This document shows positions 9,018 through 18,246 of a stretch of DNA of 64,000 nt, piece after piece. Source of the stretch: Adhaeribacter aerolatus (GTDB lineage: Bacteria; Bacteroidota; Bacteroidia; Cytophagales; Hymenobacteraceae); contig NZ_BJYS01000028.1 of NCBI RefSeq assembly GCF_007991635.1, positions 43,880 through 107,879 on the forward strand. The letters run 5' to 3'. Below the pieces are notes generated by a model. The model worked only from the letters and a program-made list of their open reading frames with translations, made no database searches and had not been told where the DNA came from. A program made the translations under genes and the position numbers. The stretch's first letter is position 1; each line of letters opens with the position of its first letter.

Positions 9018-9731
9018 CTATTCTTCACTAGTATCGTTGTCTTTATCCTTACTTCTGTTCTTGTCTCTTTTATTTTTTTGCCGGTGCTTCACTACTTTGG
9101 CATCCACATAAAAAACCACCTCTTCGGCAATATTAGTAATCTGGTCGCCGATGCGCTCCAGTTTGCGGATAATATTAGCAATCTTTAAAGCTTGGGCAAT
9201 ATCTTCGGGGTGGGCCTGTATGTAGCTAACCAAGGCTTTATCGGCTTTACTGTTAATTTTATCCAGTATTTTGTCTCTTTTTATCAGGGCTTTGGCTAGT
9301 TCGGTATCTTCTTCTGCCAGCGCCTGACGCGCATCTACCAGCATCGCTTCCGCGGCATCGTACATTTCCAGTACCTGGGTGGTTTGTAACAATTCGGCTT
9401 CAAATGGGTTATCTGCTTCTTTTACCAGGCGGGCAATCCCTTCGGCCGTATCGCCGATCCGCTCCAGGTTAGCGTTAATTTTTAGGATGGCCAATATCCA
9501 GCGCAAATCCACCGCTACCGGGTTAAACAAGGCAAACAAGTTCTCGCACATCCTATCGATTTTAATATCGTAGATGTTCACTTTCTTGCCTCTTTTCATA
9601 ATCTTCCGGGCCAATTCTTTATCGGCATTCACCAATGCTACTTTGCCCCCGTTTACCTGAAAAGTAACCAGGTCCCACATTTCGTGTACTTTTTCTTTTA
9701 TCTGGAGTAACTCCTTTTCTAATTGGTTCAT
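9018..9731 (-). CDS. phoU: Phosphate-signalling regulator PhoU
   Basis: PhoU links the Pst transporter to the PhoR/PhoB sensor pair and represses the Pho response when phosphate is plentiful. The protein is two repeats of a three-helix bundle, seen here as two similar stretches each with the metal-binding pattern around the conserved Glu/Asp-Asn-ERIGD motif (NLERIGDTAEGIARL and KLERIGDQITNIAEE). I chose the ATG at 9731, which gives MNQLEKELLQIKEKV, the normal family start; an ATG at 9758 would add nine residues. The C-terminal ~25 residues are a highly charged Lys/Arg/Asp tail not typical of PhoU. Last gene of the pst operon. Confidence 0.95.
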   Translation of the reverse strand: MNQLEKELLQIKEKVHEMWDLVTFQVNGGKVALVNADKELARKIMKRGKKVNIYDIKIDRMCENLFALFNPVAVDLRWILAILKINANLERIGDTAEGIARLVKEADNPFEAELLQTTQVLEMYDAAEAMLVDARQALAEEDTELAKALIKRDKILDKINSKADKALVSYIQAHPEDIAQALKIANIIRKLERIGDQITNIAEEVVFYVDAKVVKHRQKNKRDKNRSKDKDNDTSEE

Positions 9732-9832
9732 AAGGAATAATCTGTTGCTGAAACTCAACTGGCTGTAAAGCCAGTTATTTTTAAAGCTACTAATTTTACC
9801 GGTTATTGATGGTTAAAAATAGGCAGAAAGGC

Positions 9833-10612
9833 TTAACCAAAGCGGCCGGTAATGTAATTTTGGGTGCGCTGGTCTCTGGGGCTGGTAAATAAGGTTTTGG
9901 TTTTAGCAAATTCCACCAGCTCGCCCAGGAAAAAAAATGCCGTGTGGTCGCTTACACGGCCGGCCTGCTGCATATTATGCGTTACAATTACAATCGTGTA
10001 ATCTTTCTTTAACCCGTAAATCAGCTCTTCTATTTTGGCCGTCGAAATAGGATCCAGAGCCGAAGCGGGCTCGTCCATTAATAACACCGAGGGCTCAATG
10101 GCCAGTGCGCGGGCAATGCACAGGCGTTGCTGCTGGCCGCCGGAAAGCTCGAAAGCCGATTTTTTAAGCTTGTCTTTTACTTCATCCCAAAGGGCAGCCT
10201 GCTGCAACGAACGCTCTACGCGCTCCTGAATAAAGTTTTTATTTTGGGTGCCGTTTACCCGCAAACCATAAGCAACGTTTTCGAAAATAGATTTCGGGAA
10301 CGGGTTGGGTTTCTGAAACACCATGCCGACGTGCTTGCGTAAATCATCTACGTGAATATTGGTTTTGTAGATATCAACACCGTCAACCAATATATCTCCT
10401 TCAATCCGCGCGTTATCTATTAAGTCGTTCATCCGGTTAAAGCAACGCAGAAAAGTAGATTTGCCGCAGCCCGAAGGCCCGATAAATGCGGTTACCTGAT
10501 TTTTACGCATAGCCACGCTAATGCCCTTCAGCGCGTGAAAATCGCCGTAATACAGATGGACGTCTTTCGTCTGGATGCTGTACTCTTTTTCTTTGGAATC
10601 TGTATGATACAT
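9833..10612 (-). CDS. pstB: Phosphate ABC transporter ATP-binding protein PstB
   Basis: ATPase subunit of the high-affinity phosphate importer, acting at the inner face of the cytoplasmic membrane with PstC and PstA. All ABC motifs are intact: Walker [10 protein letters not shown] (residues 45-53), Q-loop Gln100, signature LSGGQ (156-160), Walker B VLLMDE (176-181) and the H-loop in VIVTHNM. The [11 protein letters not shown] stretch after Walker A is typical of PstB. Length 259 matches the family. It lies 51 bases after pstA and about 100 bases before phoU. Confidence 0.97.
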   Translation of the reverse strand: MYHTDSKEKEYSIQTKDVHLYYGDFHALKGISVAMRKNQVTAFIGPSGCGKSTFLRCFNRMNDLIDNARIEGDILVDGVDIYKTNIHVDDLRKHVGMVFQKPNPFPKSIFENVAYGLRVNGTQNKNFIQERVERSLQQAALWDEVKDKLKKSAFELSGGQQQRLCIARALAIEPSVLLMDEPASALDPISTAKIEELIYGLKKDYTIVIVTHNMQQAGRVSDHTAFFFLGELVEFAKTKTLFTSPRDQRTQNYITGRFG

Positions 10613-10663
10613 GGGGGTAAGTACCTTTTAAAGCGGCCAGCTTTTACACAAAGCTGGTCTGGA

Positions 10664-11548
10664 TTAATGCATTTTTACTCTTTTGGCAAAATATTTCCGG
10701 AGCCAGTTGGCTAATAAATTAACCACCAGAATTATTAAAATTAAAATAAAGGCGGTGCCATAGGCCATTTTCCGGGAGGCTTCAATGTCGGTGCCGCTGG
10801 TTGAAATTACATACAAGTGGTAAGGCAAAGCCATTACCTGGTCGAATATGCTATCCGGAAGCCGGGGCAGAAAGTAAGCGGCCACCGTAAATAATATAGG
10901 AGCCGTTTCGCCGGAAACCCGACCGATCGATAAGATTAAGCCTGTAATAATATTCGGGAAAGCCATGGGCAGCACCACCCGGCTGGTAGTTTGCCATTTG
11001 CTGGCGCCTAAGGCCAAGCTGCCAATCCGGAAAGAATCGTCGATGGCTTTTAAAGATTCTTCGGTGGTACGAATAACTACCGGCAAGGCCAGTAAGCCCA
11101 GCGTAAGCGAACCCGCCAGAATAGAATCGCCGAAGCCAAACCGGTTCACAAACAGCGCCATCCCAAACAAACCAAATACAATAGACGGCACCCCGGCCAG
11201 GTTGTTGGTCATGAGTTTAATAAAACGCTTTAACCAGCCATCTTTCAGGTATTCGTTCATGTAAATACCCGACATAACTCCTATCGGAAAAGCAAATAGC
11301 ATACTGCCTACTACCAGCCAGAAAGTGCCCACAATTGCCGGGAATATACCGCCGGCGGTCATGCCGTTGCGGGGCATTTCCGTCAGAAACTCCCAACTAA
11401 TTACCGAAACACCCCGGATAATTATAAAGGCCAGAATAATAAATAAGATAGCAACGACCGAAAAACTGAGTCCCCGGAATATGGTGAAAGCCGCACTTTG
11501 CGCCAGTCGCTTAGATTGATTGCTGGATTTACCGTCGTGAAAGCTCAT
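10664..11548 (-). CDS. pstA: Phosphate ABC transporter permease PstA
   Basis: Inner-membrane permease subunit of the phosphate importer. It has about six hydrophobic segments and the binding-protein-dependent permease (EAA-like) loop ALGASKWQTTSRVVLPMAFPNIITG, which docks on PstB. Length 294 is normal for PstA. The gene starts 4 bases after the pstC stop, indicating translational coupling. Confidence 0.95.
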   Translation of the reverse strand: MSFHDGKSSNQSKRLAQSAAFTIFRGLSFSVVAILFIILAFIIIRGVSVISWEFLTEMPRNGMTAGGIFPAIVGTFWLVVGSMLFAFPIGVMSGIYMNEYLKDGWLKRFIKLMTNNLAGVPSIVFGLFGMALFVNRFGFGDSILAGSLTLGLLALPVVIRTTEESLKAIDDSFRIGSLALGASKWQTTSRVVLPMAFPNIITGLILSIGRVSGETAPILFTVAAYFLPRLPDSIFDQVMALPYHLYVISTSGTDIEASRKMAYGTAFILILIILVVNLLANWLRKYFAKRVKMH

Positions 11549-11552
11549 AATT

Positions 11553-12758
11553 TTAGCGGTTCTCTCTTTTTTTAGCCGACACTAAGTCGACGGTAACGTT
11601 GATGATTAAAGTTAGCAGGAATAAAATGCAGCCCAGCGCAAATAACGCTTTGTAGTGTATGCCTCCTTGCGGCGCTTCGCCCAGTTCGGCGGCAATCGTA
11701 GCCGGAATGGTGCGCACCGGCTCTAAAAAGGAATCTGGTATGACCGAGGCATTACCGGTTACCATCAGCACCGCCATGGTTTCGCCGATGGCCCGCCCGA
11801 TTCCCAGAATAGCCGCCGTAGAAATACCCGAAATGGAATACGGAATAACCACTTTGTAAATGGTTTGCCACTTGCTGGCCCCTAAAGCCAAACTAGCTTC
11901 TTTCATAGCGCGGGGCGTGGTACGCATGGCATCTTCCGAAACCGAAATAATGGTGGGCAAGGCCATAATACCTAAAATAATACTCCCGGCCAGTGCGGTT
12001 TCGCCAACGGGCAACCCAAAAATATCCTGAATAAGCGGCACCACTACCACCAACCCGAAAAAGCCATAAACCACCGACGGAATACCAGCCAGCAATTCTA
12101 TAACGGGCTTCAGAATATTACGGACCCGGCTATCGGCAATTTCGGCCATGTAAACGGCAGTGGCTAAACCCAAGGGCAAAGCCAGCAATATCGCCCCGAA
12201 ACTTACCCACAGCGTACCTAAAATTAAGGGCAGTACGCCCATGCGCACCGCCGGCGTAATGGTCGGGTACCATTCACGCCCACCCAGGAAATCGGCCACC
12301 GAAATATTATCTAAAAAAATCTGCCGCCCCGGAAAATCTTTGGCCAGAAACTCCTCCGGAAAGAAAGCCAGAATATTAGGGTTTTTGGTTACGATCTCGT
12401 TAATGCGCTGGGGTACAAATTCGAAATCGGCGCCTAATTCTTCTTCGGAATAATATTCGGTAATATCATCTATCCGGAAGAGTTTGATGGGCGCATTGGG
12501 GCCACCTACTTGCTGCCAGTTAGTTATATTCTGATCCGAAATTTCTTTTAACTGACTGGCCGAAAGTTCCTTTACCGGGTTTTGCTTGTTAACCGCAATA
12601 GCAGTACCCTCTTCTACCGGCGACATACTGAAAATACCAAGCCCTTCTTTAAACAGATAGAAAACGATGAGCAGCACTGTTAAACTGGTAACTGTACCGC
12701 TTAGGGTTAGTAACCCAACTATTAACCGCTCGCCAAAATTATGGAAGTACCTTTTCAC
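11553..12758 (-). CDS. pstC: Phosphate ABC transporter permease PstC, with long periplasmic insert
   Basis: Partner permease of PstA. The C-terminal ~220 residues hold five or six membrane segments and the PstB-docking loop ALGASKWQTIYKVVIPYSISG. At 401 residues it is clearly longer than the ~320 of the E. coli protein. The extra length is a hydrophilic region of about 130 residues (roughly 36-165) between the first and second membrane segments, expected in the periplasm and including SQLKEISDQNITNWQQVGG and a stretch of Glu/Asp. The SQLKEIFDGKITNWKEVGG-like wording resembles part of phosphate-binding proteins (compare LEQIFTGKIKNWKEVGG in the adjacent PstS), which suggests a binding-protein-derived insert. 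Confidence 0.93.
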   Translation of the reverse strand: MKRYFHNFGERLIVGLLTLSGTVTSLTVLLIVFYLFKEGLGIFSMSPVEEGTAIAVNKQNPVKELSASQLKEISDQNITNWQQVGGPNAPIKLFRIDDITEYYSEEELGADFEFVPQRINEIVTKNPNILAFFPEEFLAKDFPGRQIFLDNISVADFLGGREWYPTITPAVRMGVLPLILGTLWVSFGAILLALPLGLATAVYMAEIADSRVRNILKPVIELLAGIPSVVYGFFGLVVVVPLIQDIFGLPVGETALAGSIILGIMALPTIISVSEDAMRTTPRAMKEASLALGASKWQTIYKVVIPYSISGISTAAILGIGRAIGETMAVLMVTGNASVIPDSFLEPVRTIPATIAAELGEAPQGGIHYKALFALGCILFLLTLIINVTVDLVSAKKRENR

Positions 12759-12783
12759 AAGAGTAGTTTATTTAATAACCTGA

Positions 12784-13668
12784 TTAACTTAAAGGTACGT
12801 ACCCGGTATCCTGCACAATTTTTTGCCCTTCCGGTGATAGCACGTAATTTATAAAAGGCTTGACCCTGCTTTCGACGGAAGCATCGTAAAAATAGAATAG
12901 AGGCCGGGAAATCGGGTACGATTTGTTTTTAGCGGCTTCAACGCTCGGCGCTACAAAGGTTTTGCCCTGGTCGTAAGACACTGATAAGGCCTTTACATCT
13001 TCTGTTTCGTAAGCCAGCCCAATGTACCCAATAGCGCCTCTGGTCTGGCTCACCGACTGCACAATAGAACCAGTAGCCGACATCATGAGAATACCGGGCG
13101 CATAGTTCTTTTTATCTAATACTTCTTCTTTAAAAAATTCGTAAGTGCCGGAACTGGTTTCGCGCGAATAAGCCACAATTACTTCATCGTTACCGCCTAC
13201 TTCTTTCCAGTTTTTAATTTTGCCGGTAAAAATCTGCTCTAATTGCTCGCGGGTAAGCTGGTTCACTTTATTTTCCGGATGTACCACCACCGAGAGGGCG
13301 TCATAAGCAATTAAAGCTTCTTTTACGTTTTTCTTCGCGCCTTTCAGCTTTAATCTTTCACCGGTTTTAAGCGCCCGCGAAGCCATGGCTATATCGGTGG
13401 TACCTTCCTGCAAAGCCGAAATGCCGACCCCGGTTCCGCCTCCTACCACGGTAATGGCCGCTCCGGCATTTTTCTGCATGTAATTTTCCGCTTCCTGCTG
13501 GGTTAACGGCAATACGGTATCACTGCCTTTAATGGTAATTGTAATATCGTCGGGATTATTTCCGGCGGTATTATTCGTATCACCACGACCGCAAGCTCCC
13601 AAAAGAGAGGTTATCAGCAATAAGCCGGCGGCGTGTTTTCTGAATAATCTTTCCTTTGTTATTTTCAT
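12784..13668 (-). CDS. pstS: Phosphate-binding lipoprotein PstS
   Basis: Captures phosphate in the periplasm and hands it to PstCA. The N-terminus is a lipoprotein signal peptide with lipobox LLGAC, so the protein is lipid-anchored. The mature part has PstS phosphate-loop features: IKGSDTVLPLTQQ near the start, GGGTGVGISAL, and SRETSSGTYEFF, where Ser, Arg, Asp and Thr contact phosphate in known structures. Length 294 is usual. It is followed by pstC after 25 bases and preceded by the porin gene, 36 bases away. Confidence 0.95.
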   Translation of the reverse strand: MKITKERLFRKHAAGLLLITSLLGACGRGDTNNTAGNNPDDITITIKGSDTVLPLTQQEAENYMQKNAGAAITVVGGGTGVGISALQEGTTDIAMASRALKTGERLKLKGAKKNVKEALIAYDALSVVVHPENKVNQLTREQLEQIFTGKIKNWKEVGGNDEVIVAYSRETSSGTYEFFKEEVLDKKNYAPGILMMSATGSIVQSVSQTRGAIGYIGLAYETEDVKALSVSYDQGKTFVAPSVEAAKNKSYPISRPLFYFYDASVESRVKPFINYVLSPEGQKIVQDTGYVPLS

Positions 13669-13704
13669 ATTAATCTGAGCGGTTTAAATAGGCGGTAAAA
13701 ATCA

Positions 13705-14991
13705 TCAAAAATTAAACTGCGCCTGTAGTCTTAATAAATTGCCAAACTGGTGATTATCTAAATCCCGGCCATCGCGGGTAGTACGGTCCGAAATGGTATA
13801 CTGCGCTACCAGCTCAAAAGCCTGGAGCGGCTGCCACTCTACTCCTATTTCAGTTTCGTAGGTTTTACTGTAGCGGGCATCCAATTCTACTTTTTTTCCA
13901 CCTTCGTAATACTGAGCTTTTACAAACGGAATCAGGGTATGGCTTTTTAGTTTAAGCATGTACATGGCTTGCGCATACCCCCCTTTCAAATTTTTGACCC
14001 GGATGGTACGGGTAACCGGATCAAACTCCGGACCTTCGCCTATATTGTATTCGGTCTGGAAACCAAAAGGCTGCGGATACACCACCAAACTCGCGGCTAC
14101 CCGCCGATCGGTAAAATTGCCCCCCACCAAATTACTGCTGCTTAGCTGGTCTTTGGTAACGGTGTAGATACCAGAATAAGCCTGGATGCCGGGTTCTATT
14201 ATCTGACCGTTCTTCAGGGCCAACGGATAAGATAAACGGGCTACTACGTGCTGGTTATTATTTGCCTCCGGATTATTAACGGCCTGACCGTTATAAATAC
14301 CCAAACCAAAAACACCGTAATCGCCGCTGCCTTTTAAACCACTGCTGGTTAAGTAACTAAACCGTTCCCGGATTTTGGCGGGGGCCCAGTAAAAAAATAC
14401 ACCTAAATCCCTTTCGTTGGGCACCCCACTGTTCAGGGCATCGTGCCGGTCCAGGGTTAAGCGGTTCTGGCTCGATTGCAAGTTCTCGAACCCGTAAGGC
14501 AATTTGCTTTGGCCTATCCGCAACCGGTACTCTTTTTGTTTATCCAGCGATAAATCTACATAAGCATCTCGTAACTGCCCAAAATGTAAGGAAGAACTGC
14601 CACCGGGCGTAGAGGCAAAATCAGGCTGGATATAAATATATACCCGTTCGTGCACGTCGCCGCTAAAAACCAGCCGTGCCCGCCGGATTAAAAAACCGCC
14701 GTGTTCGCCCACCGATTTATCGTGCCCGGATTGGAGCAGTGGGTTGGTTTCCAGAAGGCGGTTATAGCGCACCTGCACGTACCCCCGCAGGCCAATTTTA
14801 TCGTACCATTTACTTTTAGCGGGCGCATCTCCCTTGGTATCATCCACCGGCCTGATGCTGGAGGGTACCGTATCCTGGGCAGCCGGTCGCGTTATCTGAG
14901 CCTTAGCGGCCGGTATACTTAGAACTAAGAATAGAATAAAATTTATTTTAAAATAAAAAGTCGTTAAACTTTTGTTTATGGGTGAGAACAT
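13705..14991 (-). CDS. Phosphate-selective porin O/P-type outer-membrane protein
   Basis: An outer-membrane beta-barrel of the OprO/OprP family, expected to admit phosphate or polyphosphate to the periplasm. I prefer the ATG at 14991, which gives a signal peptide ending in IPAAKAQ; the ATG at 15039 would put a second hydrophobic stretch in front. The mature chain shows alternating aromatic/polar strands, the family phrases RLRIGQSKLPYGFENLQSS and GVFFYWAP, and ends in an aromatic residue (LRLQAQFNF), as barrel proteins do. As first gene of the pst operon it should be induced by phosphate starvation. I infer phosphate from this context; the barrel family also includes other anion porins. Confidence 0.88.
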   Translation of the reverse strand: MFSPINKSLTTFYFKINFILFLVLSIPAAKAQITRPAAQDTVPSSIRPVDDTKGDAPAKSKWYDKIGLRGYVQVRYNRLLETNPLLQSGHDKSVGEHGGFLIRRARLVFSGDVHERVYIYIQPDFASTPGGSSSLHFGQLRDAYVDLSLDKQKEYRLRIGQSKLPYGFENLQSSQNRLTLDRHDALNSGVPNERDLGVFFYWAPAKIRERFSYLTSSGLKGSGDYGVFGLGIYNGQAVNNPEANNNQHVVARLSYPLALKNGQIIEPGIQAYSGIYTVTKDQLSSSNLVGGNFTDRRVAASLVVYPQPFGFQTEYNIGEGPEFDPVTRTIRVKNLKGGYAQAMYMLKLKSHTLIPFVKAQYYEGGKKVELDARYSKTYETEIGVEWQPLQAFELVAQYTISDRTTRDGRDLDNHQFGNLLRLQAQFNF

Positions 14992-15106
14992 AAACCAAGG
15001 TTTGAAGCGTGAAAAAAATATTAAGAACCTCCAGGGCATTAATTAATTTCTCTACCCAGGAGATTTAACTTTTACCGGGTAGTCACTCCCGATAAAATGT
15101 CCGGTA

Positions 15107-15114
15107 CAAAATTA
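15107..15114 (-). promoter_or_regulatory. Predicted -7 promoter element of the porin-pst operon
   Basis: On the minus strand the bases read TAATTTTG, an exact TAnnTTTG match, which would start transcription near 15100 and give a leader of about 110 bases to the ATG at 14991. No good -33 TTTG is visible at the right distance, as expected for an activator-dependent promoter. The remaining gap up to the cfa gene at 15655 shows no gene or RNA that I recognise. Confidence 0.4.
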
Positions 15115-15140
15115 CAGCTTCCCGTCTTACATAAATGAGG

Positions 15141-15162
15141 CGAATATTAAGATATTGTTAAG
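15141..15162 (-). promoter_or_regulatory. Possible PhoB-type operator: two 11-base direct repeats
   Basis: The minus strand reads CTTAACAATAT then CTTAATATTCG, two 11-base units sharing CTTAA. Known Pho boxes are 11-base direct repeats. The pair lies 26 bases upstream of the predicted -7 element, farther than in the enterobacterial arrangement, so this is a tentative call based on repeat spacing and on the pst operon behind it. Confidence 0.25.
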
Positions 15163-15654
15163 TTTTAAATATTATTCAATAACCTGACTAAAGTTCTTAC
15201 CATTGACAGAGTTGTAAAACTTAGTTATTCAGGGCAACAAACCAGCAAAAAGCAAATTGCTGATTATTAATTATTAAGCCAAATAAAAGCCAGCTCTCCT
15301 GAATTGATTTAAATCTAGCTGGTATGAAATCGCGGCTTATTCCGCCCAATCAACTGAAACAATTTTAACCAGCGTGGAGGCTGAATGAATTAGAATTAAA
15401 TTATTGCTCAAAGACTAATTTAAGCCAATACCGATCTGTCTAAAATTTAAAACATTCCTAAATTTTTAATATATTTAAATATTCGATTGTGAAATAATCC
15501 AGCTGGTAATAAGGCCGGATCAAGGCGTAGCTATTAAAAATACTGACCTATTACTTATTTAGCCTAATTTATAAGTTTTCATCTTTTTCCGGCGCAATAA
15601 GCCAGCGCTCCATAATATTATTTTCAATTCTCATAAATATTAAACTGGTAAGTG

Positions 15655-16776
15655 ATGGACACTAAAAGTTTACAAAGAGATGTTGCTGCTATTCTGGCCA
15701 GGGCCGATATACATATTAATGGCTCTAACCCCTGGGATTTGCAAATACATAATCAGCAGTTTTATAAAAGGGTAATTACCCAAGGCACTTTGGGCCTGGG
15801 TGAATCTTATATGGACGGATGGTGGGACTGCGAGCAAATAGACGAGTTTGTCTGCCGCGCCCTGCGGGCTGATTTATATAAAGTAGCCCGTTTGACCTGG
15901 CGGGGCTGGTTGGAGGCGTTGCTGGCCAAGGTAATGAACCACCAGGTAAAAGGCAAGGCTGCACGCAATGCCCAAATTCACTACGACATTGGCAATAAAC
16001 TGTATCAGCTTATGTTGGACAAACGCATGGCCTATAGTTGTGGGTATTGGAAAAATGCGAACAATCTGGACCAAGCCCAGGAAAACAAGCTGGATCTAAT
16101 TTGTCGTAAAATTTATCTGCAACCTGGCCAGCGAGTTTTAGATATTGGTTGTGGTTGGGGCAGTTTTGCTAAATTTGCCGCCGAACGCTACGGGGCGGAA
16201 GTAGTAGGAATAACAGTAGCTCACGAACAAGTAAAACTGGCCCGCGAGTTGTGCCAAGGCCTGCCCGTGGAAATCCGGCTGCAAGATTACCGCGACGTAC
16301 AGGGACAATTTGATCATGTAGTATCGGTTGGTATGGCTGAACACGTGGGTTACCGCAACTACCGAACGTATATGCAAACCGCTGCCCGCTGCCTGAAACC
16401 TGATGGACTTTTTTTGCTGCACACCATGGGTATGGCCTACTCCCGTACCTCCGCCGACCCCTTCACCAACAAGTATCTTTTCCCAAATTCCTTACTACCC
16501 TCATTAAAACAACTGGGCGGTGCTATGGAAAACATATTCGTGCTGGAAGATCTTCATAACTTCGGAGCGCATTACGATTATACGCTCCTAGCTATGTTTC
16601 GTAATTTTGACCAGAACTGGGAGCTATTACAGCCTGAATACGGCGATCTATTTTACAGATTATGGAAATATTATTTGTTGTCAACGGCCGGCTCTTTCCG
16701 TGCTCGTAATAATCAACTCTGGCAAATAGTACTTTCCAAAAAAGGTTTAATGGGCGGCTACGAATCCGTGCGGTAA
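15655..16776 (+). CDS. cfa: Cyclopropane-fatty-acyl-phospholipid synthase
   Basis: Transfers a methylene group from S-adenosylmethionine to double bonds of membrane phospholipid acyl chains. The N-terminal ~90 residues match the lipid-binding part (GTLGLGESYMDGWWDCEQID). The C-terminal methyltransferase has the SAM motif VLDIGCGWGSFAKFAAE and the family blocks VSVGMAEHVGYRNY, HTMGMAYSRT...DPFTNKYLFPN and STAGSFRARNNQLWQIVLSKKG. Length, about 373, matches E. coli Cfa (382). I chose the ATG at 15655; an adjacent GTG at 15652 is possible. It stands alone, and cyclopropanation usually accompanies stationary-phase or acid stress. Confidence 0.95.
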   Translation: MDTKSLQRDVAAILARADIHINGSNPWDLQIHNQQFYKRVITQGTLGLGESYMDGWWDCEQIDEFVCRALRADLYKVARLTWRGWLEALLAKVMNHQVKGKAARNAQIHYDIGNKLYQLMLDKRMAYSCGYWKNANNLDQAQENKLDLICRKIYLQPGQRVLDIGCGWGSFAKFAAERYGAEVVGITVAHEQVKLARELCQGLPVEIRLQDYRDVQGQFDHVVSVGMAEHVGYRNYRTYMQTAARCLKPDGLFLLHTMGMAYSRTSADPFTNKYLFPNSLLPSLKQLGGAMENIFVLEDLHNFGAHYDYTLLAMFRNFDQNWELLQPEYGDLFYRLWKYYLLSTAGSFRARNNQLWQIVLSKKGLMGGYESVR

Positions 16777-16789
16777 ATAATATTTAAGT

Positions 16790-17083
16790 TTAAATATCCG
16801 CTACCCGGAACGGCTTGATTTCTACTTTATCCCAAACCTTACCGGTTATATAAGGCTCTGCGTCTAGCCATTGCTGTAATTCTGCTTCGGTGGCGAATTG
16901 CATTAACAAAGAGGAACCAATCATTTTACCTTCCGGGCTTAGAATTGCGCCCCCGATTATAAAATTGCCGCTTTGTTTTAACTTGCGGGCACCTTCCAAG
17001 TGCGCTGGTCGGGCCGCCATCCGCCGGTTAAGCGCTTCCGGGTCGGTAAAATCATAGGCGGTAATAAAATATTGCTTTAGCAT
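16790..17083 (-). CDS. YciI-like protein
   Basis: A 97-residue ferredoxin-like-fold protein of the YciI/YCII family, cytoplasmic and of uncertain function. Typical features are the N-terminal FITAYDFTDPEALNRRMAAR segment with RPAHLEGARKLKQSGNFIIGGAIL after it, giving the family's conserved His and Gly-rich strand, and the closing DKVEIKPFRV. It converges with cfa, 13 bases apart, with no room for a separate terminator. Confidence 0.85.
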   Translation of the reverse strand: MLKQYFITAYDFTDPEALNRRMAARPAHLEGARKLKQSGNFIIGGAILSPEGKMIGSSLLMQFATEAELQQWLDAEPYITGKVWDKVEIKPFRVADI

Positions 17084-17279
17084 GTGGTTTATCTGTTTTG
17101 GAAGTTGTTTTACTTTTAATATTGATTGAATAATTAAGTAACAATATAAAGGCTTTTGCTAAAAATAAGCATTGCGTTAGCGCCTTACTATTTATTCTTT
17201 AGCTAAAAGCCTAAAACAGAATAAAAAGCAAAATTCTTAATTTGTAAATTGGCGGCGGAAAATAATTAACCTGCTTTAC

Positions 17280-18215
17280 ATGCAAAATATTGTTACCCGG
17301 CTGTTTTTCTTTTTAACGTTTGTCGCTGGCCTGGCGGCCTGCACCACCAACCCTTATGCCGTAACCAACCGGTCGTACAAAAAGCAGGCAAAGGCCTACG
17401 CCCGTACCATCCGGCAGGCCCCGGTTATAACCCCTGGCGCTGATAGTTTACTTATGGGCGCGTATTGGGTAGGCACCACCAATTTTAATCTGCGCAAACC
17501 AAACTACGTTATTATTCATCATACGGCGCAGGACTCTACGGCTCAAACCCTCAAAACCTTCACCCGGCTCCAAACCCAGGTAAGTGCGCATTATGTGATT
17601 GGCCGCGACGGTAAAATTTACCACATGCTCAACGATTATTTACGGGCCTGGCACGGCGGGGCAGCGCGTTGGGGCAATAATACCGATATAAATTCTTCCT
17701 CGATTGGGATTGAGCTGGATAACAATGGGCTGGAGCCTTTTGCAGAACCTCAGATAAACAGTTTGCTGCAAGTACTCGCCCAACTGAAAAAAAACTACAA
17801 CATACCCACCGCCAATTTTATTGGACACTCCGATATTGCGCCGGCCCGCAAAGACGACCCCAATCCTACTTTCCCGTGGAAAGCGCTGGCCGAAAGAGGC
17901 TACGGCTATTGGTACGACGAAAGCATCCTGGCCGATACCCTCACTACCGACAGTACCACCAGTCTGAACATAATAGCCAACCTGAATTTATTATCCCCCG
18001 ACAGCACCCAGGCCATAGACAGTACCACCCTCAAAAATACCGTACCAGCTAATTTTAACCCCCAGGAGGCTTTACGGATTATTGGCTACGATGTAAAAAA
18101 TTTAAGTGCCGCCATCCGGGCCTTTAAACTGCATTTTATTCAGAAAGAAGTAAATAGCTTTCTTACAGAGAACGATAAGAAGGTGCTTTATAACCTGTAC
18201 CGGAAATATTTATAA
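17280..18215 (+). CDS. N-acetylmuramoyl-L-alanine amidase lipoprotein (AmpD/amidase_2 type)
   Basis: Cuts the bond between N-acetylmuramate and the first peptide residue of peptidoglycan. A signal peptide with lipobox GLAAC (Cys21) makes it a periplasmic lipoprotein, unlike cytosolic AmpD. The zinc site and catalytic residues are intact: His80 in VIIHHTA, Glu145 in SIGIELDNNG, His183 in IGHSDIAP, Lys191 and Asp193, with the same His-Lys-Asp spacing as AmpD. After the catalytic domain (about 65-205), residues 230-311 form a helical, Asp/Ser/Thr-containing tail that may be a peptidoglycan-binding-like module. Likely role: wall turnover or recycling. Confidence 0.9.
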   Translation: MQNIVTRLFFFLTFVAGLAACTTNPYAVTNRSYKKQAKAYARTIRQAPVITPGADSLLMGAYWVGTTNFNLRKPNYVIIHHTAQDSTAQTLKTFTRLQTQVSAHYVIGRDGKIYHMLNDYLRAWHGGAARWGNNTDINSSSIGIELDNNGLEPFAEPQINSLLQVLAQLKKNYNIPTANFIGHSDIAPARKDDPNPTFPWKALAERGYGYWYDESILADTLTTDSTTSLNIIANLNLLSPDSTQAIDSTTLKNTVPANFNPQEALRIIGYDVKNLSAAIRAFKLHFIQKEVNSFLTENDKKVLYNLYRKYL

Positions 18216-18246
18216 GGCATTCCAGGCCATCATTATTTTGGCTTGA

